DNA of 64,000 nucleotides from Neckera pumila (taxonomy: Eukaryota; Streptophyta; Bryopsida; Hypnales; Neckeraceae), in assembly GCA_963969595.1 (NCBI GenBank), contig OZ018415.1, positions 19,654,001 through 19,718,000 of the forward strand, in the 5' to 3' direction. Positions 12,456 to 24,303 of this stretch are shown in pieces; the first letter of the stretch is position 1, and each line of letters starts with the position of its first letter. The position numbers and the translations under genes are program-made. The notes beneath the pieces were generated by a model. That model worked only from the letters and a program-made list of their open reading frames with translations, did no database searches and was not told the DNA's origin.

Positions 12456-12637
12456 ACTCTACTTTGAAATCCTTGGTCGATCTGCTCATGCACAGTACCA
12501 ACGTGCATGCATGGTGAGCAACACTACCAAACTGCAAGTGCTGAGTTCAAGATGAATATGATGAATCAAAACAGGACACTTGTGACACTCATGGCTAAAT
12601 CCCTTTAATTTCATCAGCATGGTGTTTGTACAATCCT

Positions 12638-12644
12638 CTTTATA
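12638..12644 (-). promoter_or_regulatory. Candidate TATA box of ankyrin copy A
   Basis: On the minus strand the sequence is TTCTATAAAGAGG, about 180 bp upstream of the first ATG of the ankyrin gene. In copy B the aligned site (35310-35316) reads TTGTACAAAGAGG and no longer matches a TATA consensus. The position suits a plant core promoter with a modest 5' leader. No transcript evidence is available here. Confidence 0.45.
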
Positions 12645-13105
12645 GAATCAAGTACTCAGATGTTGAAAAAGCAATGTTTAATGGTCATATTTATTTAAAT
12701 GGCTTGTTTTTTGGAATGCCAAAATTGACACATTCAAATTCACAAAGCTCTGAAGTTAGGACCTTACACATCTGAATTTCTTGAAATGATTGCCATTTTT
12801 TAATTGCTATTTTAATGAGAATGGCAATGATTATGAAATAGAAACAATTAGCTACTGGTTACCAAAACTATTGATTATCTCAATTAAGGTCTACTAGGAA
12901 AATCCTCAAGGATCAAGACTCCGTTCCTTTTCTTATGGTCGAAATCTGGAATCCCAAATTCACAACTATCGAAATCCAGGCAACAGAACTGACAGGGACG
13001 GATACAGAGCACAAGTACTCCATTTACGTACCATCTATATCATTGAATTGTCATGCTGACGCAAAATAATGTTAATACTTGAGATAACAAACATGACCTA
13101 ATGTC
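12645..13105. other. Intergenic upstream of ankyrin copy A
   Basis: Non-coding. The segment 12890-13105 (ending GAGATAACAAACATGACC) is repeated in diverged form at 16166-16372, part of an older duplication internal to arm A. Confidence 0.5.
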
Positions 13106-14013
13106 TTAATTCCTAAGGGATCAAGGCCTTTTTTCTGCCAAAAAACACTTAAAACTGCCATTTCTATAGTGAAGAGTAAAATTTTTTTGAAAAGTGTTGT
13201 TTTGCACATTTGATTGCAGGATCTTATACCTAATTAGTATACAAATCTGTGGACTTTTTTTAGAAATTTTTACCTCACAGATTACAAGATATCTACGTTT
13301 ACAGTGAAAATTTAAGTTTTTTCGACACATTGCAGGATTGGATTATTTGACTTTGAACCTTCTTAACTTTACTTTTCTGCACTACAAACTTTTGAGGTTT
13401 ATGGTGGAGAATTGCGTTGAGAATCAAGGAAAAAAAGTTTCAAAAAACCTTAGTTTTTATTCTTTAAAAAAAATTGTTAAGTAGAACTACATATGAGATA
13501 GAAGGAAAACTGGTTTATTCATATCTCTAAGATGGAATTAAAATGCACTAATCCCAATGGTGAGATTGTTCTAGCAAACAAACTAAACTATGTGGAATTT
13601 ATTTTTTTGAACTCTAAAACTTGCATTCATAAATGAATCCTACAAGTTTATTTTTCAAGAAGAATCTCTAATTGCCCAAAAAACAAGATTGTCCATAATT
13701 TTCTCATAACAAATACAAATGGAATGAATCAAAGATTCCCATGTAGACAAAAATATAATCTATGAGAAAAAAAAATTTAATTCAAATTTTTGAATTTTTT
13801 TTTGCTGCCCCCTCTCCCATGTTTTGAGCTTATTTGGGCATAACTTTAGTTCCCTGACACCAATTGAAAAATAAAATAAAAATTCCACAAAGCTAATCAT
13901 TTTTTTCTATCTTCAAAAAAAGTTTCCAAAAATGAGGACAAAATTGAGACTATAAGTATCTACCCAAAATTCCATTTGTCCCCCGAACGGACAATGGTCC
14001 TTTTAGAAGTTAA
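13106..14013. mobile_element. piggyBac-like TTAA element (arm A copy, old)
   Basis: Bounded by TTAA at 13106-13109 and 14010-14013. The element itself is 13110-14009 (900 bp). Ends are diverged (TTCCTAAGGGATCAAGGCC and ...CCTTTTAGAAG) but align with the family ends CCCCTAAAGGACCAAGGCC. The orthologous copy in arm B is 37052-38862, so it predates the segmental duplication. No transposase is encoded. Confidence 0.8.
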
Positions 14014-14107
14014 AATGTCCCCGGAACAACAATTGGAAATGATACTTGAAACTATGAGTCGGTCAACTAGTTAAAACCCAAATAACCAACAATGGCCATA
14101 CCAAGTA

Positions 14108-14359
14108 CTACCTCTGTCCCACTAAAAAGCTCTTGATTTTACCTCCTGGTTTTTTTAGTATTTTTTAGTACGCATATTGGAAGCTTGCTTGGGTCCAATT
14201 TTTATTTTGGTTGCATTGAATAGATACAATATTCTTCATGGATTGTGGTGATATAAAATTTAGACAATTTTGAATTATACATTTTACAACATGGTCAATG
14301 AAATTAGTATAAGAAAAACATGAGATAAAATAAGGAGCTTTTTAGTGGGACAGAGGTAG
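14108..14359. mobile_element. Stowaway-like (Tc1/mariner) MITE
   Basis: Perfect-looking inverted termini CTACCTCTGTCCCACTAAAA, with TA on each side (14106-14107, 14360-14361), typical of Stowaway elements. The 252-bp interior is AT-rich. Arm B lacks it, but as part of a larger deletion (about 14103-14545 equivalent), so the empty site is not diagnostic. Confidence 0.85.
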
Positions 14360-14545
14360 TATGTAACTCTGAGTACCTGACCGACAGATTGATACAGACA
14401 GAGAGACAGTTAAAACAAAGTATCTATTACGTATCATCGTAGGCTGATCACTTTGGCCCAAGCTTAAGCTACAATAGTTTACCCTGTTAGTGAAGATAAA
14501 CTAGTGTCGTTAATTTTACATACTACAATATGAGTATCAAGTTCA

Positions 14546-15320
14546 ATACTGTAATATATAGCATCATGTTGGATACAGTAATATCATGTTCAGCTTTCAC
14601 TAATTTCAATTTATCACAAATAGAGTGAAATGGTTAATACATACTGCACGCCCAAATAAAATAAAACAGCTACGTACTAGTTTCAAAAGTAAATGAATAA
14701 TCACACATAAACCTCATCATTTTCCAGTTACGTACATAAATACTCTACTAAACGTACTTAGCGACTTCCGTACAACCGCACCAGCCCGCAGTTGAAATCG
14801 AGTGGCTGGAAGCTCAGTTCACATATGTTGAAATGTTGAGTTTCAGATCACCAATATAGCAAGATTGTTGTGCACAATGCTCCGGTTAAATATAAGGTAG
14901 GAGGTCCATAAAGTGCCATTCAAGAGCTGATTATTAATGAGCTGGGGAGGTTAGACTTCTTGAAATATTTTCCAATAAATTTTCCTTGAATGGCAAATGA
15001 AATTGGCATCTAAGTTGTTTCATAATCCAAGTTGTTTCATAATTTTTGGAGCTTTGTGGAATAAATTATGAATTTTTGAAGTTTAAACCTAGTTGTCACT
15101 CAAAATGTCTACTTCTTGAAATGTACTTTGTTTGTACATTGTTGATGCAATGAGAAAACAAATGTGCCTCTACATTAGATGACGCTTTTAGAGCCTGAGC
15201 GCTTCATAGACCTCTTACCTTAGAACCATCGGAACAAACAAACATTTGAGGCTCCAAATAGGTGTTTTAAAAAATCACCATTGTTTCTTAAATGTTGCTA
15301 CGGTAACAAACTAGAGGACA
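14546..15320. other. Intergenic, arm A
   Basis: No gene seen. The part around 14640-14900 aligns with 39020-39540 in arm B. Past about 14918 the two arms diverge completely until about 17470. Confidence 0.4.
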
Positions 15321-15444
15321 TTTAAATGGGAAATTTTGTTAAAATGATGATATTCCACATGTCATTTTCCATTCATTTTTAGGACTAGTATAGAATTGAG
15401 ACTACACGATCAAAACGTGGAAGTGCTAAGTTTGTGGAATATTA

Positions 15445-15819
15445 CATTAGAGAAAATTTCAGGCTTCCAGAGGGCTGCTCCACAATCAGAATTTAGAGAA
15501 TTTTCTCTCTTCTAACAATCTAGTCTTCTGTGACTGAAAAATTCTTTTTTTTCTATTTCTTTGCAGCTGAAATTGTAGTAATAGTGGCGCAGGAACCCAA
15601 TTTTATGAGTTAAAAATTTATATAAAAAAAATATATATCTTAAAAAAAATTGAATCAAACAAACAAAAAAAGCACACGCAAAATTTGATTGTTTTGGCAA
15701 GCAGTCAGATTGGCTGATTGCCCATCGGAAAACTTTTTCAAACTGATAGATCAAGCTTAGAAATAGCTTGGCATGCCAATCTGAAGTAGTCCTCCAAAGG
15801 GCTATTATTTTCTCTTATG
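15445..15819. mobile_element. CATTA-type miniature element (subfamily B)
   Basis: The left end CATTAGAGAAAATTTCAGGC is followed by TTCCAGAGGGCTGCTCC. The right end is AGTAGTCCTCCAAAGGGC, then CTTATG. It is a near relative of 220-561, including the internal AGTGGCGCAGGAACCCAA word. Confidence 0.8.
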
Positions 15820-15847
15820 ACCTTTATAAAATATTGGTTGGGTCTGT

Positions 15848-16165
15848 CATTAGAGGTTATTTAAGGCCTTTGGAAGACCACAAGTTCCAAAATTGGGGGA
15901 ACTCTGTCACTTCACCTATCTGATATTGTCGAGAGACTGCCACATCAGATTTTATTAATTAATTGAAATTTGAAAAATGTATATTTTTTAAAATATATTT
16001 TTTCATTTTTTCATTTTTAAAAGAAAATTTCATTTCAATTTAAATAATAATAATAATAATTTTTAATTTTTACTAATTTTTTTTATTCTAACAATAGAGC
16101 GTTGGTTTCCAGCAAGGTGAATAGCCCTTAAACAATCTTCCAGAGGCCTCAAATCTCCCCTAATG
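15848..16165. mobile_element. CATTA-type miniature element (subfamily A)
   Basis: CATTAGAGGTTATTTAAGGC plus CTTTGGAAGACC at the left pairs with AATCTTCCAGAGGCCTCAAA and CCCCTAATG at the right. The AT-rich core contains a short run of AAT triplets. Confidence 0.8.
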
Positions 16166-16372
16166 CAAGAAAACTCTTAAAGATCTAGATTCTATTTTCT
16201 TTCATATGGTCAAAATCTCAAATCCCAAATTTGCAGCTAAAACAAACTATCGAGCTAGAACCAACAAAAGGGACAAGAACAGATGTGGAGCAAACGAACT
16301 CCATTTATATCTTTGAATTGGTGTGTTAATGCAAAATAACGGGACTACTTGAGATAACAAACCATTCTAGGA
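16166..16372. repeat. Diverged copy of 12890-13105
   Basis: Shares the order ATGGTCAAAATCTCAAATCC, GGGACAAGAACAGA, CATTTATATCTTTGAATTG and TTGAGATAACAAAC with 12890-13105. This supports an older local duplication inside arm A. Confidence 0.65.
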
Positions 16373-16858
<486 letters not shown>

Positions 16859-17092
16859 ATTACCTCAAACCAAAATTCATTAAAATGGCATAATTTCACA
16901 AACTTAGCACTTTTTTGTTTACACCATGCGGTCCAAAATCTATATGAGTTCTAGACTTGGCACCTTTTTGTTTACACCATGCAGTCTGAAATCTATATGA
17001 GTTCTAGACTATAAACTTAGAGGTAAGAAGGAAATGAATGGAAATATGGCGTAAGTATGGAATACCACCATGTTAACGAAATTTCCCATCTC

Positions 17093-17925
17093 ATGTTTTG
17101 CAATTGAAACGTATCAGGAACAACATTTGGAGACGGTACGTGCAACAGGGAATCGATCCTCTACTTAAAAGCCAAAACAGCCTTTTCTTTAATTGTGTCA
17201 AAAAAAACAAAAACAAAACAGCCAACATTAGTCATACCTGGTCATCATTGGTCATACCTAGTCTTGACTAGATGACTGACAGATGGAGACAATAAGACAG
17301 TTAAGACGACGTCTCATGCATCATCATAAGGAAGGCTGTTCACTTTGGCCGAAATGTAAAGTTGCATTGGATCACCCTGTTAGTAAAGATTTAGTAAAGG
17401 TTTACAAGTGTCACTAAATTTATTTGATTTGTGAACATTAAGATGTTCAATATAATACGGAGTACAGTAGTATTTAAGCTCAAACTCAATTCCGTTTATG
17501 AAAAATTAAGAAAGTGACTAATGATAAGAAGTTAACGTCCCACGCATGAAATCAGACACGTACCACTGCCCGCAGGTTGCAAATGAGTCGAGTTTCAGAT
17601 CGCCACATTGTGATTGGACATGTTATGAGATAGGTGATTGGAAAAAGTGTCAAGTTCTTTAAAATCTTGCCACTTTAACGGATGTGACACTAATCTAAAA
17701 GGACGTGTTTCAAAGCGCCAAAATTGAGAGATTGACTTGCACAATGCTCGAAAACTAGGGGACAGTCGATCTGGAACCACAGATCTATATCAGGTCGGTA
17801 ATTCCAGACAAGCGTTTTTGAATAAAAGCCAGATACTTGAAAAGTTTCCAATTAACGAACTTGACGTTCAATCTATAAAACTAACTAGATCCAATATTTG
17901 ATCCACAACATAAGTATCAAGAACA
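17093..17925. other. Non-coding part of arm A
   Basis: The first half resembles 14020-14100 and 14380-14900 (older internal duplication). From about 17470 the sequence is again colinear with arm B (39650 onward). A TATA-like CTATAAAAC sits at about 17874 (40079 in B), ahead of the conserved locus. Confidence 0.45.
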
Positions 17926-18755
17926 TCAAATCAACAGTTGGCTGAAATACTCACAAAACAAGGTGCGCACACCACGCCACCACTGGAACGCACTAGCAGA
18001 AGTTAAATCCTTCGGTATATAGAAATAACTTGAAGTCCAAGTGTGGAGGAGACAAGTTTGCTGTTGGTGCTGCTTACTCCCAGTCTGGGTCAAAGGCTGA
18101 ATCACTGCGACAAATATGAGGACCTTCACAGTAGAACACACTTCTTAGATGCAAGAAATAACCAACTTCCACATCTGCAAATTTCCACATGTTCTAGCAC
18201 TGACCCAATTTCGTCTGGACACAAAGGTACAAACACCGTGAGATGTATCTGTCTGCATTCTGCAAGTAAAACTAACTACCAAGCCTCGCTCTACAACCTG
18301 AATACATACACGATCTGCAGGCCCAGAACGTCACTACGAGGGAGGGCTGAAATTTGCGTACTCAAAGCTTGGTGTGCGCTAGAGAGGAAAGGATTGCTGG
18401 GATAATATTGGAGAGCTCCTCGGCATTACAACTGCAAAGCCAAAGTCACAAGAGGACTAACTCCGTGAGCAGCTTGGCTATCTCCCCGGAGGTCCGGACA
18501 GCGTCATATAAGTTACTACGGAGTATTATTTTATGGATTTCTGAAGGCTGGTCTGCCACACATGCAGTCCGCGAGCTAGATCTGTGCGCAAGTTGCGACT
18601 TCATGATTCAATTAGAAACTCCGACAACTGAAAAAAAACACTAAAAGATGCCTTGCAGCTGACATCAAGACTGGTGGATGAGATAGTCACGTCTCCTTGC
18701 TGGTAGGATTTGGTCATGGATCCCACGCCCTATACGGTGCAGGGGAAAAAAAAGA
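17926..18755 (+). other. Conserved duplicated locus of unresolved coding status (arm A)
   Basis: About 830 bp kept in both arms (40158-40983 in B). A plus-strand frame at 18043-18405 (120 codons, starting MEETSLLLVLL) differs from its B copy at only four nucleotides, two of them changing residues (L/R and Y/H). An adjacent frame (18354-18644) encodes LAISPEVRTASYKLLRSI and CASCDFMIQLETPTTE. In B that frame continues to LKDALQLTSRLVDEIVTSPC before a stop, but here one base is missing from an A run (after CAACTG) and the frame is lost. This could be a small multi-exon gene, a pseudogene, or a transcribed non-coding locus. I recognise no family. Confidence 0.4.
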
Positions 18756-19632
18756 TAAGGTAACTACACCTAAAATCGCACAGTCCTTAAAAGCGCACAG
18801 CGGATATTCTTGCCTAAAATGTATTCCCACTATTCATATGACTCTATGATCGCTTTTAGGTGCACGCTGCACCTATTTTCAGCACTTTGGAAATTTGTAG
18901 TTTATTCACACGGTGTCCAAAAAATGCATTCTAAGATAATCTAGAATTCTGTTTTGACTACCAATGGGACCAACGACACTAGTTTGTGAGCCTAAAAGCG
19001 TGAGCTTGAGAGTGGTGAGCGCAGGTTTTGCAAGCCCTCAAATTTTTCAAAAATAAGTTGGATGTTTTGGGCTGTTTTGTAAAAAAACTAGATACATTTT
19101 GGGTAAAAAGTTGATTTTTTTGCTGTTAATGGTAAATTTGGGACCTATGACCGTATATTCTATGTCCATGGATTAGTAAATACTTTATGTGGTTTTAGGG
19201 TTCTTTGTAGTAGAAAAGAATCCTCCAGATGGTGAGACCGGGAGTCATTTCTTATAGAGGCTAATGTTTTGAAGAAACCTTGGCTCCAAAAAAAATGGAG
19301 AAGTCTATTGGTGACCATGGCATTGTCCCAAAAATTGTAGAAAAATAAATGACGGTGTCGTGTTGAGACTGGGAGTCATTTCTCATTGAGTCTAACCTTA
19401 AGGTTTTAGGATCTGTATGGATTTCAAAAGAAAATGAAGCAAGGATTTTGAACCAATTGAGGCAAAGTCTATACATGCTTTATTTATTATTTTGTACATG
19501 CTTTATCTATGCATGCTTCAGTTAGTATTTTCAACAAAATGACAGAGAATCGCTGAAAATATAATTTTCCACATAATGACGGAGAAAGGCTATTCCCCCA
19601 AACGGTACCTTGTCATGTAAGACCATTGAAGG
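18756..19632. other. Intergenic, no gene seen
   Basis: Unique sequence to the right of arm A. No frame on either strand resembles a protein. The short phrase GGGAGTCATTTCT occurs twice about 135 bp apart. Confidence 0.4.
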
Positions 19633-20046
19633 CATTAGAAAAGAATTGAACCCCAAAAGAGGCCGCTTTGTAATGCAATCATTTGGGTGGGAAGAGACTT
19701 CACAACTTACTATTTAGGCCAAGACTTCTATGATGAATTCAAAAATTTGTCATCATTATTCAATCCATCTCCATGATTTTTTGAATTAGTGGGTGGAGAA
19801 AGCCTTGTTAATTCACTAATTGGCCAAGAATTGCATTATGAACTCAAAAATTCGTCATCATTATCCAATCTAACTTCAAGATATCATAAATCTCATGATG
19901 GTTTCTTCATGAAGGATGGAACACATGCCAAGTGGTGGTTGTAATGAAAATATGATTGCTCTCATACTCATGCAATTACATGCAATTAGTACTAAAATTG
20001 GTAAAAAAACTCAAGGCCTCTTTTTGGGTTCAATTCTTTTCTAATG
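19633..20046. mobile_element. CATTA-type miniature element (subfamily C)
   Basis: Very well preserved inverted termini of about 32 bp: CATTAGAAAAGAATTGAACC at the left, its complement GGTTCAATTCTTTTCTAATG at the right, extended by CCAAAAGAGGCC. The 414-bp body is non-coding, with internal partly repeated AATTCGTCATCATTATCCAA words. This looks like the youngest CATTA copy here. Flanks GAAGG and TGACA are not direct repeats. Confidence 0.9.
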
Positions 20047-20740
20047 TGACACCTCTTATAGTGGCGCGTTCTAGAATGCCAATCGTTATGGACATATGAA
20101 TAGGAACCCTGGAACTTTGGTCTTGTCACTCTTCCCTATTTTCAGGACCTATCACCACTCTACGTTTACATACTAGCATTGTTGATAAATGAAGCGGAAA
20201 AATAGGAAAACGGGACGTAAATGAAAAGGGAAAGAAAATCAACAACAAATAAACAAAATTTATCTCATATTCATATTCTCAGTGCTGGATTAGAGGTCTA
20301 CATAGTAGTTTTGAGTAATTTATACTTTCTTCTTAGGAACATTTGACAAATGACAAATTCCAATATGTCATGAATGCATGAACACTTATCAATTTTCAAG
20401 CCATTCAAGGATTTAAGACACATTCATTTGTCAAAATGGCGCATTGTACATAGTGCTTGGAATTCATTGACATTGCTAGTAGGAAGTCATTATCTAGGAA
20501 TTTGAATACACATATAGTACTTCAAAAAAGTAGACAGTTTAGAATTCATAGCACTCTGTATTGAAAGTCTAAGCTTCTATTTTGCCACATACAAATACAA
20601 CACTACATTCAATCACTAACAACGTATTCTAGGTGAATCCAGACATTTCAGGCAGTATTCTTCATCATCCCTGCCATTTCTAGTAGTTTCATCACTTCAT
20701 TCATACTGAAGCTTGGTGCGTGAATGAACTTGTCCTTCTT
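20047..20740. other. Intergenic, no gene seen
   Basis: Low-complexity sequence just downstream of the transposase pseudogene. It may hold its 3' untranslated region or transposon end. I could not identify a terminal inverted repeat. Confidence 0.35.
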
Positions 20741-23700
20741 CTAGTCCGCCTTGCACAAGTACCAAAAAATGTAATATAGGTGTTTGCAATTGACATATTT
20801 CCCTCGCTTTCCAATGGATGCAGACAACATGCTGGTGAAATATAAGCAAGTGCAAGCTGGAAAATTAGAGATGGTGACTCGATACACCATGTGATGGGGT
20901 TCGACCCTAGACTGTACGGGAATTACAGCTCCAATTCCTGGATATGGCAAAATGTTCACTCCAAGAATATTCCCTGTAACATTTCGGACACTCTCCCACT
21001 GGTTTCGGTGATCATCAGATGGCGCATTCTCATTTCTGCGAATGTTTTTCCCATTGCAAATGCATGGAGGCTTCTCAGCGTGCAGAGGTTTCGCATAAGT
21101 CCATTCTACCACCTCAAAAAGTTTAGAGGATGTGAAAAGGCGGCGCGGAGACAAGGACGGTCGTTCTTGCAAGTGAAAGCCAGCCTCTTCAAAAAGAATA
21201 ATCTCATCAAAAGAGAGGGATGTACCAATCATTACTGGCCATATATCAGGGATCCTTGGTCGATTGAGAGCGTGAGACCTCCTTACATCCATCACAGAGC
21301 GTTTGATATCGTCTGGACAAAATCAAAATTCATCCATCTCCACTCTTGAACCTTCATACTCGCGTCTCTGACCCTTGTACATAGGAGCAACGGTGGCTTT
21401 GGATCCCTTAGCTATGATCATCTTGCACTTCACCTCAGCCTGAGATTGAATGGCATGACACTTCCTCTTGGACTTCACAGAAATGCGGGCTATGTGCCAC
21501 TCGGAGGGGTCACAATTCGTCTCTAAAATATGCTTTGCATGAGGAAATTGCGGTGCGAATCCCTCCACATTGGCAGCTGCAACTTCAATGGACCTCAACT
21601 AGACTCTAGGATGAGAGAAGTTGTCCTTATCCAGTTATCCGGACAATGAGAATCACCTTTGGACCCAATGGGTAAGTCCAGTTTTCTTTTTGTTGACTTG
21701 AACACTTCTTCTCTTTCTAAATGTGGTATACGTGTGTATACTTCCTCGGCGCCAGGCATACTGCACAAGGCATCAATAATTCGCTTTCCGTCCATAGATG
21801 CCATTGCTCTCTTCAACTTCAAGTCATGTTTAGATGGGCCAAATCTAGATGGGCCGCCATTGAGGTACACTCGATAATTAATCATTTGCATGAATGCTCG
21901 GACCCAATCATCACATGTCACAATGTATAAGTCTGTTCCGCGTTTTCCTAAGGCCTGCAACCACTTGTTGTGAATTGTTTCGGAGAGATTGCAGGACGGA
22001 ATGTCCGCCAACTCGTTTGTTGATAGATCCTGGACAAACAACAAAAAAAGAAAGAGGTCCAATTCAAAAAGCATAGTCAAATTGAAATAATTATTACGTA
22101 GAAAGTAAAAGAAGGAAGAATGAGGGACTTACCATTTCCATAAAGCCACCCCATTGACGATATTGGAAGTGCCAGAACCCTAACCACAACTCGAGCTCCT
22201 TCAACAAATCCTCTGTTGCTGCCCTCGAGGAGTACCACCATGCCTTGATTTCAAGGTATTTGCTCTCTGCTTCATCCAGATTCTTCGCATCCTTGTAGTC
22301 TTTGCAGAGCTTGATGTGCTAGTTTTGAAACTCTTGCTTAATAAACCTCTCAGTGTGTTGCTTCATTGAGGTTGCCCAGTGAAAGAGGCAAGTGCGTTCT
22401 CGGTCGACCATCTTCACAGAAGGATCTCCCGAGCCGTAAACAATTCGAGCAGCATTCCAATTGGCTTGTGCACTGTCCGCTATGAAACCTTTGAAGTTTG
22501 GATTGGACAATCCATTCTTTTCCATAACTCTATTGAGACATGTCCATCAGTATCCTCTAACTGCATATCGCAAACCGCAATAGTCATGACCTTACAATAC
22601 CTGGAATCATAAACGTGACACGCAATTGTAGTCCAACCTTTGACTCGCTTAATATGGTCAAACATAAGCCAGCAGTTTGTCAGATCCCCTCCCAGTTGCA
22701 TTCGCCGTACAAGATCAACTCTGCTTCCGGGGCCGTCTACAAGCATCTTGAACAGATACACTTTCTGCTGGCCTTGACTAGAAAATACACTGTCGTGGAT
22801 GGACTCAATCTTTGCTTGCTTCTTCATTGCAAGTAAAAGTTCAATCTCTCTGCCTCCAACTCTAGTGCTACGGAAGGATGCAATCATATTTCAAACATTT
22901 GGTGAGCTAAGAACCAGGAACTTATCCATGATGTTGTTCAATGCCTTTCCCCGCAGCATTTCCTTGGGTCCGTCACCCAAGTGCACCAGGAATGTATCTA
23001 AGAACTCCTTGCTAGCAGCCAGAGCAATCACAGAGGCTTTAGCAGTAGGTGTCTTCTCTACTTCTTTTGCAATGAGTCCTGATATGGTGTCAACGGAATC
23101 TCGACAGAGGCCATCAGACACAGGGTGATTATGCAAGCCTAAATGAATGCAAGCTCTCGACATATCAGCTGCCCCTACAACATAGTAATTATTGCGTCAC
23201 AGAAATTGACGCAAGTAGAAGGTTGCTTGTAGACCTTGCAAACTAACGTTGAATCCTTTCGAGCAACCGATCCTACACTGAAAAGAGTACTTGTATTACC
23301 CAATCACTCAATTTCATTTCTCTTGGTGCAACGCTTCAAGTAATCGCACGGCGCACGCATCATTTGTGCATGCCAAGTGACCAACGCAACTAGGCTTTCT
23401 GAATTTCAGGCCGTAATCATTGTGAATGTTTGAGGTCATAGTATGACACTAGGCGTGACCGTCGTAGCGTTTGTCCATGCCGATCATGTTCTTAGAGGAA
23501 CTGGAGGAAGCTAAGGACCAGCATGGCGGAAGCTCTAAGACAATGTCACCATCAAAACTTGTTGGCAGGTATTGAACCTTGCTGTAAATTATGGTATCGA
23601 ATTGATGGTAGCAAGCTCGTTCCTACACCCTCAAATAGTACGCAACTTTTTTAAGACAGGTCATGATACTAGGTAATTGACACTCTACTGGATACAGAGG

Positions 23701-24303
23701 CGGCCTAGAGAGGATAGAGCTCCTAGCACTATTGTCACGTCCGTCGGTAGAATGGGTTGTTTAATCTCTCCTAGAGGCGTCTGCGAAGCACAACGGAGAA
23801 GAACAACTGACATTCTTAGTCTCTCTTTCCAAATCACTAGATAATTTAACAACTGGACTTAAGACCATCTTCTGAACGGAATTGACAGAACGAAGGCCAC
23901 CTTGATTATGAGTTTCAGAAATGCCATCGGATTCTACTTTCACGACTCGAAATATAGGGACGTGTGCAGTTGATGTATCAGAAAAAGGCGTCAATATTTT
24001 AGTAGAGGCATCCAATACATTAAAGTTCAAACCAAAAGCCCTAAACCGACCCGCCACTAAACTCCACAGGTATCCGTGGACATTGCTAATCCTAGGAAGA
24101 AGAACTGACTGAAGCAATGACCCGGAGTCTGAGAAAATTTCTTCCTCAACATAGATTGAGGACTCCTTGAAACCATAACAAATGTGAAGCAAGTCATTGG
24201 AGACCTTGGCTAACCCATTAACGTTTAAGCGGAGGATCAAAGGCACCTCATGCTTGTTAGCTCTGATAGAAGCCATGATGCATGTATATGAAAGAGGATT
24301 CAT
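20741..24303 (-). pseudogene. Decayed MULE-like transposase with a SWIM zinc finger
   Basis: Most of 24303 to about 22530 is one reading frame interrupted only by stops: TAA 23761, TAG 23623, TAG 23449, TGA 23197, TGA 22891. An apparent frameshift follows near 22520, then TAG 22319, an intron (about 22132-22037, GTAAGT donor, CAG acceptor), a frameshift near 21597 and TGA 21323. Features in order: a Cys-rich segment (SCVGHLACTNDAC) and CRIGCSK; RACIHLGLHNHPVSDG; a DDE-like region with CDMQLEDTDGH, then GFIADSAQANWN followed by CLFHW, as in MULE transposases; NELADIPSCNLSETIHNKWL; and at the C-terminus a SWIM finger, CTC... CKH. Most stops could be one C-to-T change from Arg or Gln codons. MULE assignment is by motif pattern only. 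Confidence 0.65.
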
